Assembly: GCA_016867235.1 (NCBI GenBank)
Contig: VGJY01000015.1
Span: forward strand, 1-39,967
DNA: 39,967 nt
Reading direction: 5' to 3'
Origin: Candidatus Tanganyikabacteria bacterium
Lineage (GTDB): Bacteria; Cyanobacteriota; Sericytochromatia; S15B-MN24; VGJW01
The notes under the pieces are model-generated. The model worked only from the letters and a program-made list of their open reading frames with translations, was not told the DNA's origin and searched no databases. The first letter of the stretch is position 1. Every line of letters begins with the position of its first letter. This document shows, piece after piece, positions 31,021-39,017 of this stretch. Made by a program: the position numbers and the translations under genes.

Positions 31021-32247
31021 ATGCGCCAGTTCGTCGTAGCCTTCATCGTTCTAGGCGTCGCAGGCTGCAATCTCGCAACCGGTCCCCGCTCGACCGCCGG
31101 GTCGGGCGGGGACGATGCTTCGGGCACGGGCGGCTCGGGCTCCACGGGGGGCAGCGGCGGCGGTTCCACGAAGACCCCGACGCCCTCTCCGGTGACCGAA
31201 ACCCCGGCGCCGATCGCCGCCTCGACCGGCAGCGACCCGGCCACATCAAGTGCCTCGACGGCGAAGTTCCCTTACAAGGCTGCGCGGTTCCCCATGGCCG
31301 TGGTAGACGACCTGATGGTTGCTCCGGGCGGCATCTTCGAACCGGTACCGCCCCAGACTCGCGGCGTCATCAATAATGTCTTCGCGATGGCAAAGCTCAC
31401 GGCCTCGGGCGGGGGGACTACCGTCGGCACCTGGGCCACGGCGTCCCTGCCTCTCCGGATCTGCGATCAGGAATTGACGGTCGACCACAAGAAGCGCCTC
31501 GTCATGGTCGGCGGAGTCACCCAGGCCGAGGGCACCTTCAACAACTCCCCCATCAAGGACGTGTACCTGGGCACCGTCAATGCGACCACCCCGGCCGTGA
31601 CGTGGGAAAAGCAGGCCGCATCGGCCCTGCCGGCCAATCTGTCCTCGTTCGCCCTGGCAACGGCGGCCGACGGGAAGACCCACTACGTCGCCGGTGGCAT
31701 GGGCCCCCAGGGCCCGGTAGACGAGGTCCTCATCGGCCGCTCGGCGGACGATGGAGCCGTGACCTGGACCAAGTCACCCAACTTCCTGCCTTCGTCCCGC
31801 TCCGGGTCGGCCGCGGTGGCAGCCAACTCGCGCCTGTACGTCATTGGCGGGGTGGTGGGCAGCGACCGCACCAGGTCGGTACTTGCGGCGCAGATCAAGG
31901 CCGACGGCTCCCTGGGCACGTTCGCGGAGGTCGCGCAATTGCCCGAAGGCCGGGGCTTCATGAGGGCATACGTCGACAAGGGCAACAAGATCGTGGTCGT
32001 AGGCGGCAGCAGGGTCGACGAGAGCGATTCGAGCGCCGGTACGACCGGCGGAACGACCAAGACCGTCTTCGTCGGGCGCTTCGACTCCTCCGGAACGCTC
32101 ACCTTCGGCCAGGCGCCGTCTCTGGCGGATGTGAGCCAGCACTTCGGGCTCGCCCTGTCCTCCACGGGTGCGATAATGGCCGGCGGAACCCGGTTTGGCG
32201 AGACCAAGCAGTTCGTCGACCAGGTGCTGCAGATTCCCTTCAACTAA
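31021..32247 (+). CDS. Lipoprotein with Kelch-like beta-propeller
   Basis: 408 aa. Lipoprotein signal peptide ending in the lipobox VAGC (Cys16), followed by a Gly/Ser/Thr/Pro tether of ~65 residues. The rest contains Kelch-like blades: LVMVGGVTQ, THYVAGGMGPQGP, LYVIGGVVGSDRT, IVVVGGSRVDES and GAIMAGGTRFGE, each a GG-ending strand followed by a variable loop. The N-terminal tether and propeller suggest a surface-anchored binding protein; ligand unknown. GGAGG precedes ATG 31021. The next gene starts 10 nt after its stop. Confidence 0.83.
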   Translation: MRQFVVAFIVLGVAGCNLATGPRSTAGSGGDDASGTGGSGSTGGSGGGSTKTPTPSPVTETPAPIAASTGSDPATSSASTAKFPYKAARFPMAVVDDLMVAPGGIFEPVPPQTRGVINNVFAMAKLTASGGGTTVGTWATASLPLRICDQELTVDHKKRLVMVGGVTQAEGTFNNSPIKDVYLGTVNATTPAVTWEKQAASALPANLSSFALATAADGKTHYVAGGMGPQGPVDEVLIGRSADDGAVTWTKSPNFLPSSRSGSAAVAANSRLYVIGGVVGSDRTRSVLAAQIKADGSLGTFAEVAQLPEGRGFMRAYVDKGNKIVVVGGSRVDESDSSAGTTGGTTKTVFVGRFDSSGTLTFGQAPSLADVSQHFGLALSSTGAIMAGGTRFGETKQFVDQVLQIPFN

Positions 32248-32257
32248 GGAGCGCTCC

Positions 32258-33829
32258 TTGACGCGTCGGACCAGCATTTCGGCCACGTTGGGTATCGCGT
32301 GCCTCGCGGCGCCGTTGGTCTGGATGGCCCCGGCCGCGGCGACCCCCTTGTCCGAGGCGGACAGGAAGCTGCTGGTCTTTCACGCCGAGGCGGATCGCCT
32401 CGCGACCAGCTTTGCGGCCAGGAGCTGGCCCGGTTTCGGATGGGACAAGTACGCGTTCGTGGTGTTCGACCCCAATCGCGTGGCCTTTCAATTCAATTCG
32501 AGCCGGCCGTTGCCCGGTTTCTCGCCACTCCAGGGCGCGCCCGCGCGGGGGCGCAATCCGGTCTTCGTCAGGTACGGCTCCACGCAGCAGTTCACGCCTG
32601 GGAAAGGTCCGTTCGAGTTCGTGGTCGCCGTCGGCGGCCAGCGCGTGATTCCCATCGCCGTCTCCGGCATCGAGGCAGCGCTGCCAAACGGGTACTCACC
32701 GGCGTCGCTGCTGTATTTCCCGCTGTTGGTCCACCTGCGCGAGCAGTACTCCTGGTTTGCCGAGTACATGCGAAAGGGCGAGGACTGGATCTCCCAGTAT
32801 CCGCTCGGCGACATCGACAATTTCGCCCTCGCCGACCTCGAGAGCGCATGCCTCAAGTTCGCCGCGACGGCTACCGCGGCCGAAGACGCCATCCGCGCCG
32901 CCAAATGGTTCGTGGCCGTTCGCCTTACCAGGCAAGCCAAGCTCTCGGCCACAAGCGTCAAGCACGAGAACTACCAGGAGATCCTGGTGGCGGCGGCCCG
33001 CTACGGCTCCCTCCACCTCGCGACGCATGGGGCGTCGCCCGAGTACAAGCCCCTGCCCGCCCTGGCCGGCGTGGCCCGCGGCTGGTCGTACCCTACTCAA
33101 GCGGATGTGGCCAAATGGCTGGCGACGGCCCTCGATTCGCCGATGGATGCCCGCGCCCTCACCCGCGAGCGCCTGGGGCTGTCGGGCATGGGCCAGGCCA
33201 TGTTGCTCGACCGCCTGGGGGCCAAGGATTGGCGGCGCCAGTTGGCGACGTCCGGCAGCTACGCGCCGCTTCTGGCCAAAGCCGCAGGATACGACGACGC
33301 CGAGCGTGCGCCGATCGTCGAGGAGGCGAAGAAGGCTCTCAACTTCGAGGTCCTGCAGATTCGGGCACGCGGCATCGTCGAGAACAACCTGCGCATGATC
33401 GAGGCCTTCGACCGGCAACCCGGCTGGATCGTCAAGGTGAACCTGCCGGACGTCGGGACCTCGCCCACTGCCAATCTGGGCCTACGCTGGGAACCCGGGG
33501 GCTACTTCCCGCTGGAAATCGACAGCCGCACCCGCCTGTTCCTGCCGCCCTACCGCGCCATCCACTTCACGACGGCGCACATGAGCATCGAGCTTGCCGC
33601 GGTGCCGGCCAAGTTCTACTCGGTGGACTACTCCAATCCGTTCCGCAACCTGATCCTGCGGCTGCCGCTCAATCCAGGCGACGTCAAGCTGGATGGCCAG
33701 GACCTGGCGCTGCGGCCGGGCAACCGGGCCATTGCGAAGAGCCTGGTCATCAAGGCGCCCAAGGCCACGCTGACGTTCAAGCGCGGGCGGGTGGTCGTCT
33801 CGCGGGACGCGATCGAAGTCAAGCCATGA
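32258..33829 (+). CDS. Exported protein of unknown function
   Basis: 523 aa from TTG 32258, chosen because AAGGAG lies six bases upstream and the product then begins with a signal peptide (MTRRTSISATLGIACLAAPL, cut near AAA). A longer frame from 32195 would overlap the lipoprotein gene. The mature protein has an N-terminal mixed region (FGWDKYAFVVFDPNRVAFQF), a long mostly helical middle (~170-390, with YGSLHLATHGASPEY and a His), and a C-terminal beta-rich domain (~400-523). It contains no motif I recognise. Tight spacing to the Kelch lipoprotein suggests that the two proteins work together outside the cytoplasm. Confidence 0.8.
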   Translation: MTRRTSISATLGIACLAAPLVWMAPAAATPLSEADRKLLVFHAEADRLATSFAARSWPGFGWDKYAFVVFDPNRVAFQFNSSRPLPGFSPLQGAPARGRNPVFVRYGSTQQFTPGKGPFEFVVAVGGQRVIPIAVSGIEAALPNGYSPASLLYFPLLVHLREQYSWFAEYMRKGEDWISQYPLGDIDNFALADLESACLKFAATATAAEDAIRAAKWFVAVRLTRQAKLSATSVKHENYQEILVAAARYGSLHLATHGASPEYKPLPALAGVARGWSYPTQADVAKWLATALDSPMDARALTRERLGLSGMGQAMLLDRLGAKDWRRQLATSGSYAPLLAKAAGYDDAERAPIVEEAKKALNFEVLQIRARGIVENNLRMIEAFDRQPGWIVKVNLPDVGTSPTANLGLRWEPGGYFPLEIDSRTRLFLPPYRAIHFTTAHMSIELAAVPAKFYSVDYSNPFRNLILRLPLNPGDVKLDGQDLALRPGNRAIAKSLVIKAPKATLTFKRGRVVVSRDAIEVKP

Positions 33830-33836
33830 AATAAGA

Positions 33837-33861
33837 GGGGGGACCTGTGATTGGTCCCCCC
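33837..33861 (-). terminator. Terminator hairpin after the second lipoprotein unit
   Basis: GGGGGGACC-N7-GGTCCCCCC, a perfect 9-bp stem, lies between convergent genes. On the minus strand it is followed by CTCTTATTTC, so it best serves the minus-strand propeller gene, though it could act both ways. The GGGGGGAC stem resembles that of the terminator at 36413-36440. Confidence 0.75.
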
Positions 33862-33913
33862 GTCCCGATGCCCATGGTCAGAGTGAGGCTTCCCGCTTAC
33901 AGGGATGCTTACA

Positions 33914-35308
33914 CTAGAACCGGTCGGCAAACACCGGCTGGTTGACCGACGCCTTCCAGACCACGCTGCCCTCGGGCGACAGTTCGACGACGCGGTTGTT
34001 GTCCGTGTCGGCGATCAGCGTGTTGCCGGTCGCAAGGCGCTTGGCGGAACCCGGGTTGTTGAGGTTGCCGGCGTCGCCGCCGCGGCCGGGGACCATCCAG
34101 ACCAGCTGGTTCTGGGCGTTGACTTCCATCACCCGGCTGTTGCCGGCGTCGCAGACCAGGGTGTTGCCGTTCGGCAGCCGCTGGGCTGAACTCGGGTTGT
34201 TGAGTACGTCGGCGCTGCCGTCGCCCAGGCCCCAGACGATACGGCCCGAGCCGTCCACCTCGATCACCCGATTGCGGCCCGAATCGGCGATCAGCGTGTT
34301 GCCCTTGGGCAGTCGCTCGGCCCAGCGAGGGGCTTTCACGCCTTTGTACTCCCAGACGATCTTGTTGGACTTGTCGATCTCCACGACGCGGTCGTTGCCC
34401 GTATCGGCCACCAGGATATTGCCCGACGGCGTACGCGAGGCGCCCTTCGGCTTCTGGACGCCGCCGAAGCCGAGCTGCCAGACGGCGCGGGCCGTGTAGG
34501 TGGCGCGCTTGGCGCCGCCGTCGCCGAACTCCACGACCTTGTCCCCGCCCGCGTCCGCCACGAGGGCGGCGCCGTCGGCGAGGAACACGGCGCTCCAGGC
34601 TTGCGAGGCGCCGAAGGTTCCCACGGTCTGCTGCCAGGTGTCGATCTCGAGGATCTGGCCGGGGGTCGTGACGAGAGTCCGGCCAGCCTTAGGACCGGTG
34701 GCGAGCGGCTGCAGCGCGATGGCCACGGCGCTCGAGGAGCCGGGCTTGACGACCAGGGCCTCGCTGGTCGAGCCGTAGCCGCCGAGCGTGGCCTTCACGG
34801 TCGCCGGACCGGCCGGCACGCCTTCCAGGCGGAACTGGCCGTTGGCATCGGTGGTGGCCTTCTTGCCCGCGACCTCGACCACGACGTTGGCCAGGGGCTT
34901 GTCGGCGCCGGCGATCTTCACCGAGCCGACCACCAGGCCGACCGGGCCACTGCGCTGCGAAAGCACGACCTTCGTCTTGGTGTCCCCGCCGGCGACGTCC
35001 ACCGTGGCGCTGCCCGTGACGCCCTCGAGGGTGGCGATGGCCTGGTAGCCGCTGCCGCTCGGCACGCCCTTGAAGATCGCGTTGCCCTCTTCGTCGGTGC
35101 GGACCTCGGCCACGGGCGTCTGCCGCGAATCGAGCAGCTGCACGATGGCGCCGGGAGCCGGTTGCTCGCCGTACGTCACCAGGACCGTCACGCTGCCGCC
35201 GCCGGTCTCTTCGACCATGACGCCGCCGGGCCGGTTGCCGCAGCCCGTGAGGACCACGAGCACGAAGACCAGGAGGCTGGTAGCGAGGTTACGCAGCATC
35301 ACTTGCAC
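33914..35308 (-). CDS. Lipoprotein with carboxypeptidase-regulatory-like domains and NHL-type propeller (copy 2)
   Basis: 464 aa. Lipobox LTGC near residue 22. Residues ~38-200 hold two Ig-like carboxypeptidase-regulatory-type domains (APGAIVQLLDSRQTPVAEVR; PLANVVVEVAGKKATTDANG). Residues ~215-460 form a beta-propeller with NHL-like repeats built on NILVADTGNDRVVEID, NTLIADSGRNRVIEVD, NTLVCDAGNSRVMEVN and NTLIADTDNNRVVELS. It is clearly paralogous to the gene at 36452-37882 (shared APRWAERL, LNNPxSA blocks). GTG 35308 has AGAGG six bases upstream; ATG 35299 is an alternative. It follows the FN3-like gene by 9 nt. A surface binding or scaffolding role is inferred. Confidence 0.87.
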   Translation of the reverse strand: MQVMLRNLATSLLVFVLVVLTGCGNRPGGVMVEETGGGSVTVLVTYGEQPAPGAIVQLLDSRQTPVAEVRTDEEGNAIFKGVPSGSGYQAIATLEGVTGSATVDVAGGDTKTKVVLSQRSGPVGLVVGSVKIAGADKPLANVVVEVAGKKATTDANGQFRLEGVPAGPATVKATLGGYGSTSEALVVKPGSSSAVAIALQPLATGPKAGRTLVTTPGQILEIDTWQQTVGTFGASQAWSAVFLADGAALVADAGGDKVVEFGDGGAKRATYTARAVWQLGFGGVQKPKGASRTPSGNILVADTGNDRVVEIDKSNKIVWEYKGVKAPRWAERLPKGNTLIADSGRNRVIEVDGSGRIVWGLGDGSADVLNNPSSAQRLPNGNTLVCDAGNSRVMEVNAQNQLVWMVPGRGGDAGNLNNPGSAKRLATGNTLIADTDNNRVVELSPEGSVVWKASVNQPVFADRF

Positions 35309-35317
35309 GCGTGCCCT

Positions 35318-36289
35318 CTACGGCGTGAACAGGAAGCTGGTCGCGTTCGACTCGGCGAATGCCTTGGCCGTCGCTGCGTTGCCGGTATCGGTCTTGTAGG
35401 CCGTGACGGTCCACGTGTAAGGCACGTTGGGTTGCAGGACCATCGTCCAGACCGCGGGCATGAGCCCCGGATAGCCGTCGCCCAGTTCGCCGTACTTCAT
35501 GGTGATGGCTTCCTGGCCGGCGCGGAAGCCGCGCCACTGCGGCAGGAAGTTGCTGCCGGCGAAGACTTCCACGAAGTAGCCGTCGGCGTTGTTGACGCGG
35601 GACCACTGGAACGCGGGCTGGATCCCCGTGCCCTTGGCGTTGTTCTCGGGCGCGATCAGGTTGGGCACGTCGAGGGGGTACAGGGGCGCGGTCTCGTCCA
35701 CGCCCGAGGCGATCACCTTGTTGCTCGTGTTGAGCGCCTCGACCAGGTACTTGTACTTGTTGCCGGGCGTGAGCTGGTTGACCCCCGGGATGCTGTATTC
35801 CCGCCAGTACAGCGGGAGCGACTTGACGATCGAGTTGGCGTTGATCGTCTGCCGAATAGTGAACTGGTCTCCGCCGTCGCCGTTGCGCGAGATGCGGTAG
35901 GCCACAGCGCCCTGCGGGAGCGTCCAGCGCAGATCCACGTGGATGTTGATCAGGCGGTTCTGCTTGCCCCAGGGCGAGAGCGGGTTGCTCGTCACCGAGT
36001 ACGCCGTCGCCTTCACCTTGATCTCGCCGGCCTTGGTGGGCGGATCGGGCGTCGGGATCGGCTTGGGGATGTTCGTCGGCACGGAGCCGGGGTCCGCGGT
36101 CTGGGGACCGCTCGGGACCGGCTCGGAGGCCTGCGACTTCTTCGGGGCTGCGGGTGCCGGCGCGGCCGCGGCGCCTTCGGCGGCACCCTGGCCGGGCAGC
36201 GTCGGATTGTCGCCGCAACCGGCGGAGAGAGAGACCATGGCGACCGCAAGGAGGGCCGCTCCGATGGCCTTCGCTCGCTTGCTCCGCAC
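35318..36289 (-). CDS. FN3-like lipoprotein (copy 2)
   Basis: 323 aa. Lipoprotein signal ending LSAGC (Cys25), then a Pro/Ala-rich tether with VPTNIPKPIPTPDPP. Two FN3/Ig-like beta domains follow: one around LRWTLPQGAVAYRISRNGDG and a second with FQWSRVNNADGYFVEVF and YTWTVTAYKTDTGNAATAKA. It is paralogous to 37905-38876, sharing the tether motif and the second domain strongly. The start is GTG 36289, with AGAGGAG 7 nt upstream. The downstream propeller lipoprotein starts 9 nt after its stop. The 162-bp gap before it holds the terminator of the first unit and presumably its own promoter. Confidence 0.85.
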   Translation of the reverse strand: MRSKRAKAIGAALLAVAMVSLSAGCGDNPTLPGQGAAEGAAAAPAPAAPKKSQASEPVPSGPQTADPGSVPTNIPKPIPTPDPPTKAGEIKVKATAYSVTSNPLSPWGKQNRLINIHVDLRWTLPQGAVAYRISRNGDGGDQFTIRQTINANSIVKSLPLYWREYSIPGVNQLTPGNKYKYLVEALNTSNKVIASGVDETAPLYPLDVPNLIAPENNAKGTGIQPAFQWSRVNNADGYFVEVFAGSNFLPQWRGFRAGQEAITMKYGELGDGYPGLMPAVWTMVLQPNVPYTWTVTAYKTDTGNAATAKAFAESNATSFLFTP

Positions 36290-36412
36290 TGCCTACTCCT
36301 CTCCCTCTGGAATACCGGGTCTTGTCATTGCTTGTCGCCGGAGAAGGCGCGGGAGTTTCCTAAGCGGCAGTTAAACCGAATTCAAGTTTCGGGAATGCTT
36401 CGGCAAAATCCA

Positions 36413-36440
36413 ATCGTCCCCCCGGCGAAGGGGGGACGAT
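36413..36440 (-). terminator. Terminator hairpin after the first lipoprotein unit
   Basis: A perfect 11-bp stem (ATCGTCCCCCC / GGGGGGACGAT) with a 6-nt loop. On the minus strand it comes 11 nt after the stop of the propeller gene and is followed by TGGATTTTG. This is a rho-independent-type terminator, separating the two duplicated units. Confidence 0.75.
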
Positions 36441-36451
36441 CGGGACGACCA

Positions 36452-37882
36452 TCAGATGCGGTCGGCGTACAGCGGGGCCTCGGCCGGCATCTTCCAGACC
36501 ACGCCCAGGCCGGGCTCGATCTCGATGACGCGGTTGTTGCCCGTGTCGGCGATCAGGGTGTTGCCACCGGGAAGGCGCGTCGCGCTGTTGGGGTTGTTGA
36601 GGTTGCCCGCGCCGCCATCCTCGACCTTGCGTGCGCCGCCGGCCATCCAGACCATCTGGGCCTTCCGGTTGATCTCCATCACGCGGTTGTTGCCGGCGTC
36701 GGTGACCAGGTAGGTGTTGGTCTTCTTGAGGAAGGTCGCGTGCGTCGGGTTGTTGAGGATGCCGGCGGTGCCGTCGCCGACGCCGAAGACGATGTCGCCG
36801 CTCGGATTGAGTTCGATCACGCGGTTGTTGCCCGTGTCCACGATCAGCGTGTTGCCATTTTCGAGTCGCTCGGCCCAGCGCGGCGCCTTCAGGCCCTTCT
36901 TGTACTCCCAGACCTTGTTGTTGGACGTGTCGAGTTCGAGCACCCGGTTGTTCTTGGTGTCGGCGATCATCGTGTTGCCGAACTTGGTGCGGCTGGCGCC
37001 GCGGATGCCGCTGACATGGCCGAAGATGCCGAGCTTGGCGCCGTCGAAACTGGCGACCTTGGAGCCGGTGGGGCTCATCTCGACCGCGATGCCGCCCCAG
37101 CGAGCCGCGTCGGCGATCAGGATGGTGCCGGCGCCCGGCACGTAGGTGGCGCTCCAGGCCTCCTGGGTGGGAATCGAGAGCACCGCGTTGTGCCAGGCAT
37201 CGACTTCCACGACCTTGGAGGTCGTCGTGATGACCGTGTGGCCGGCCCGCGGCCCCTTGCTCACCGCGTCGAGCGCAAGGTCCACCGTCTGCGAGGACCC
37301 GGGCTTGAGGGTCAGGTCCTTGGCCGCCGCGGTGTAGCCGGCCGCCTCGGCCTTGAGCGTCACGGCGCCGGCCGCGACCTTGTCGAGCTTGTAGGCGCCG
37401 TCCGCGCCGGCCTCGGCCGCCGCGTCACCCGCGGAGACCTTCGCCCCGGGAATGGGAGCGCCGGTCTGGGAGTCGGTCACCTTGCCGGTGACGACCGCCG
37501 TCGGACCGCCGGCGAGCTTGAGCTCGATCTTCACCTTCACGGCCTCGGAGCCGCCGGCCACCCGGATGCCCTCCGCGGCGCCCGTCGCGCCGCCCTTCTC
37601 GGCCTTGACGACGTACGAATCGCCGGGATTGACCTTCTCGAAGGCCGCCTGGCCGCTCTCGTCGGTCTGCCCCTGGTCGATCGCCGCGCCGCTCCCGTCG
37701 GAGAGCTGCACCAGGGCGCCGGCCACGGCCTTGCCGTCCTGGTTGACCAGGACCGAAATCGTCCCCGTGCTCTTGTCGCCGTCGCCGCCGGCATCGGTGC
37801 CCACGCCGCGCCGGCCGCAGCCGGCCAGCACGAACACCGCCAGCATGGCGACCAGGAGGGTGGTCAGAAAACGCTTCATCAT
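36452..37882 (-). CDS. Lipoprotein with carboxypeptidase-regulatory-like domains and NHL-type propeller (copy 1)
   Basis: 476 aa. Lipobox VLAGC (Cys22), two Ig-like regulatory domains (~42-215; VAGALVQLSDGSGAAIDQGQ, then GKVTDSQTGAPIPGAKV), and a beta-propeller (~225-476) with NHL-like units NTMIADTKNNRVLELD, NTLIVDTGNNRVIELN, TYLVTDAGNNRVMEIN and NTLIADTGNNRVIEIE. Start ATG 37882 (followed by a second ATG) with GGAGAG 7 nt upstream. It lies 22 nt after the FN3-like gene and 11 nt before its own terminator. Compared with copy 2 it has the same order and length; identity is highest in the propeller and low in the Ig-like part. Confidence 0.87.
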   Translation of the reverse strand: MMKRFLTTLLVAMLAVFVLAGCGRRGVGTDAGGDGDKSTGTISVLVNQDGKAVAGALVQLSDGSGAAIDQGQTDESGQAAFEKVNPGDSYVVKAEKGGATGAAEGIRVAGGSEAVKVKIELKLAGGPTAVVTGKVTDSQTGAPIPGAKVSAGDAAAEAGADGAYKLDKVAAGAVTLKAEAAGYTAAAKDLTLKPGSSQTVDLALDAVSKGPRAGHTVITTTSKVVEVDAWHNAVLSIPTQEAWSATYVPGAGTILIADAARWGGIAVEMSPTGSKVASFDGAKLGIFGHVSGIRGASRTKFGNTMIADTKNNRVLELDTSNNKVWEYKKGLKAPRWAERLENGNTLIVDTGNNRVIELNPSGDIVFGVGDGTAGILNNPTHATFLKKTNTYLVTDAGNNRVMEINRKAQMVWMAGGARKVEDGGAGNLNNPNSATRLPGGNTLIADTGNNRVIEIEPGLGVVWKMPAEAPLYADRI

Positions 37883-37904
37883 GAGCTTGCTCTCCGCTCG
37901 GCGC

Positions 37905-38876
37905 CTAAGGCACGAAGATCTGGGACGGCGCGTTGGACTCGGCTATGGCCTTCGCGGTGGCCATGTTGCCGGTGTCGGTCTTTATGGCCGTGACCGTCCA
38001 GGTATAGCGCTGGCCCTGGGTGAGGACCGCGGTCCACACCGCGGGATACGTGCCGGGATAGAAGTCGCCGCCATCGCCGTAGGTCATTGCGATGCGCTCG
38101 GCTCCCGCCCCGTAACCGCGCCAGGTCGGCACGAAGTACATGCCGCTGAAGACTTCCACGAAGTAGCCGTCGGCGTTGTTGACCTTGGTCCACTGGAACT
38201 GCGGCTGGATCGTCGTGCCGGCGGCCCCGTTGGCCGGGCTCACCAGCTTGGGCATGCCCAGCGGGTACAGGGCCTTGGTGCTGTCCTCGCCCTGGGCCAT
38301 GACCTGGCCGCTCGAGTTGAGCGCCTGCACCATGAACTTGTAGGGCCGGTCGACAGCCACCGCGTTGGTCAGCAGGCCGCCGCCGTAGCGGTAACGAGTG
38401 GTCTTCGCGTTCAGCGTGGCCTTGAGGTAGAACTTGTCGTCCGAGCCGTCATTGACCGACACGCGGTAGGACGCGGCTTGCTTGCTGGCCGACCAGGCCA
38501 GGTCGACGTAGGTCGAGACCCGGGCGTAACCCTGCTGGCCCACTCCGGCCAGCGGATTCGAGGTCGAGGAAGTGGCCCGCGCCTTCAGGGCGATCTTGGC
38601 CGGATCGGGCGGCGGCTCCGGATTCGGGATGGCCTTCGGGATGTTGGTCGGTACGCCGTCCGGATCCTTCGAAGGGCTCGAGGGCTGCTCCTCGCGTGGC
38701 GCCGGCGCCTTGTCCTTGTTGGCCGGCGGTTGCGCACCCGGCGCGACCGCCGCCGGATTGGCGGCGACCCCGGCCCCGGCCAAGGAGTCCTGGCCCTCGG
38801 AGGTGGCGCAGCCCGCCACGGGCGCGGTCAAAGCGGTGGCGCAAGCGAAAAGCACAAGGGACCGAGCTGGCCTCAT
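37905..38876 (-). CDS. FN3-like lipoprotein (copy 1)
   Basis: 323 aa from ATG 38876, chosen because AAGGAC lies upstream and the signal peptide then begins MRPARSLVLFACATALTAPV with lipobox VAGC; ATG 38903 would add nine residues. A Pro/Ala-rich tether with VPTNIPKAIPNPEPPP follows, then two FN3/Ig-like domains (VDLAWSASKQAASYRVSVND; FQWTKVNNADGYFVEVFSG; YTWTVTAIKTDTGNMATAKA). Paralogue of 35318-36289. It leads a two-gene unit with the propeller lipoprotein and is probably surface- or outer-membrane-anchored. Confidence 0.85.
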   Translation of the reverse strand: MRPARSLVLFACATALTAPVAGCATSEGQDSLAGAGVAANPAAVAPGAQPPANKDKAPAPREEQPSSPSKDPDGVPTNIPKAIPNPEPPPDPAKIALKARATSSTSNPLAGVGQQGYARVSTYVDLAWSASKQAASYRVSVNDGSDDKFYLKATLNAKTTRYRYGGGLLTNAVAVDRPYKFMVQALNSSGQVMAQGEDSTKALYPLGMPKLVSPANGAAGTTIQPQFQWTKVNNADGYFVEVFSGMYFVPTWRGYGAGAERIAMTYGDGGDFYPGTYPAVWTAVLTQGQRYTWTVTAIKTDTGNMATAKAIAESNAPSQIFVP

Positions 38877-38883
38877 CGGAACC

Positions 38884-38990
38884 GTCCTTAATGACTGAGT
38901 CATCTATTTAATAAGTCCTTAATGAGGTTATGGCTCGTTCCTTGCCAGCTCTTGCCAAGAAACGGCAAAGATAAAATTAAGGTTTGTTTA
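38884..38990 (-). promoter_or_regulatory. AT-rich promoter region with direct repeats and a palindrome, upstream of the lipoprotein units
   Basis: GTCCTTAATGA occurs twice (38884-38894 and 38915-38925), 31 bp apart, or three helical turns. Between them is the palindrome ATGACT-G-AGTCAT (38891-38903). Further upstream TTGCC/GGCAA motifs occur three times (38940-38968). TATTAAAT near 38907-38914 on the minus strand could be a -10. The arrangement suggests a regulated promoter; no specific factor is implied. The stretch up to 39017 shows nothing else. Confidence 0.4.
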
Positions 38991-39017
38991 AGTCCGCGCC
39001 CTGCTTGAAGGAGAGCC

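Noticed and set aside
36500-37000. Repeated ~130-150 bp segments in the propeller genes as possible DNA repeats
   Set aside because: They are coding repeats of NHL-type blades (NTLIADTGNNRV), not intergenic elements.
34601-37993. An 1130-codon open frame on the plus strand
   Set aside because: It is antisense to three lipoprotein genes with signal peptides and repeats; its translation is Arg/Gly/His-rich and low in structure, a normal shadow in GC-rich DNA.
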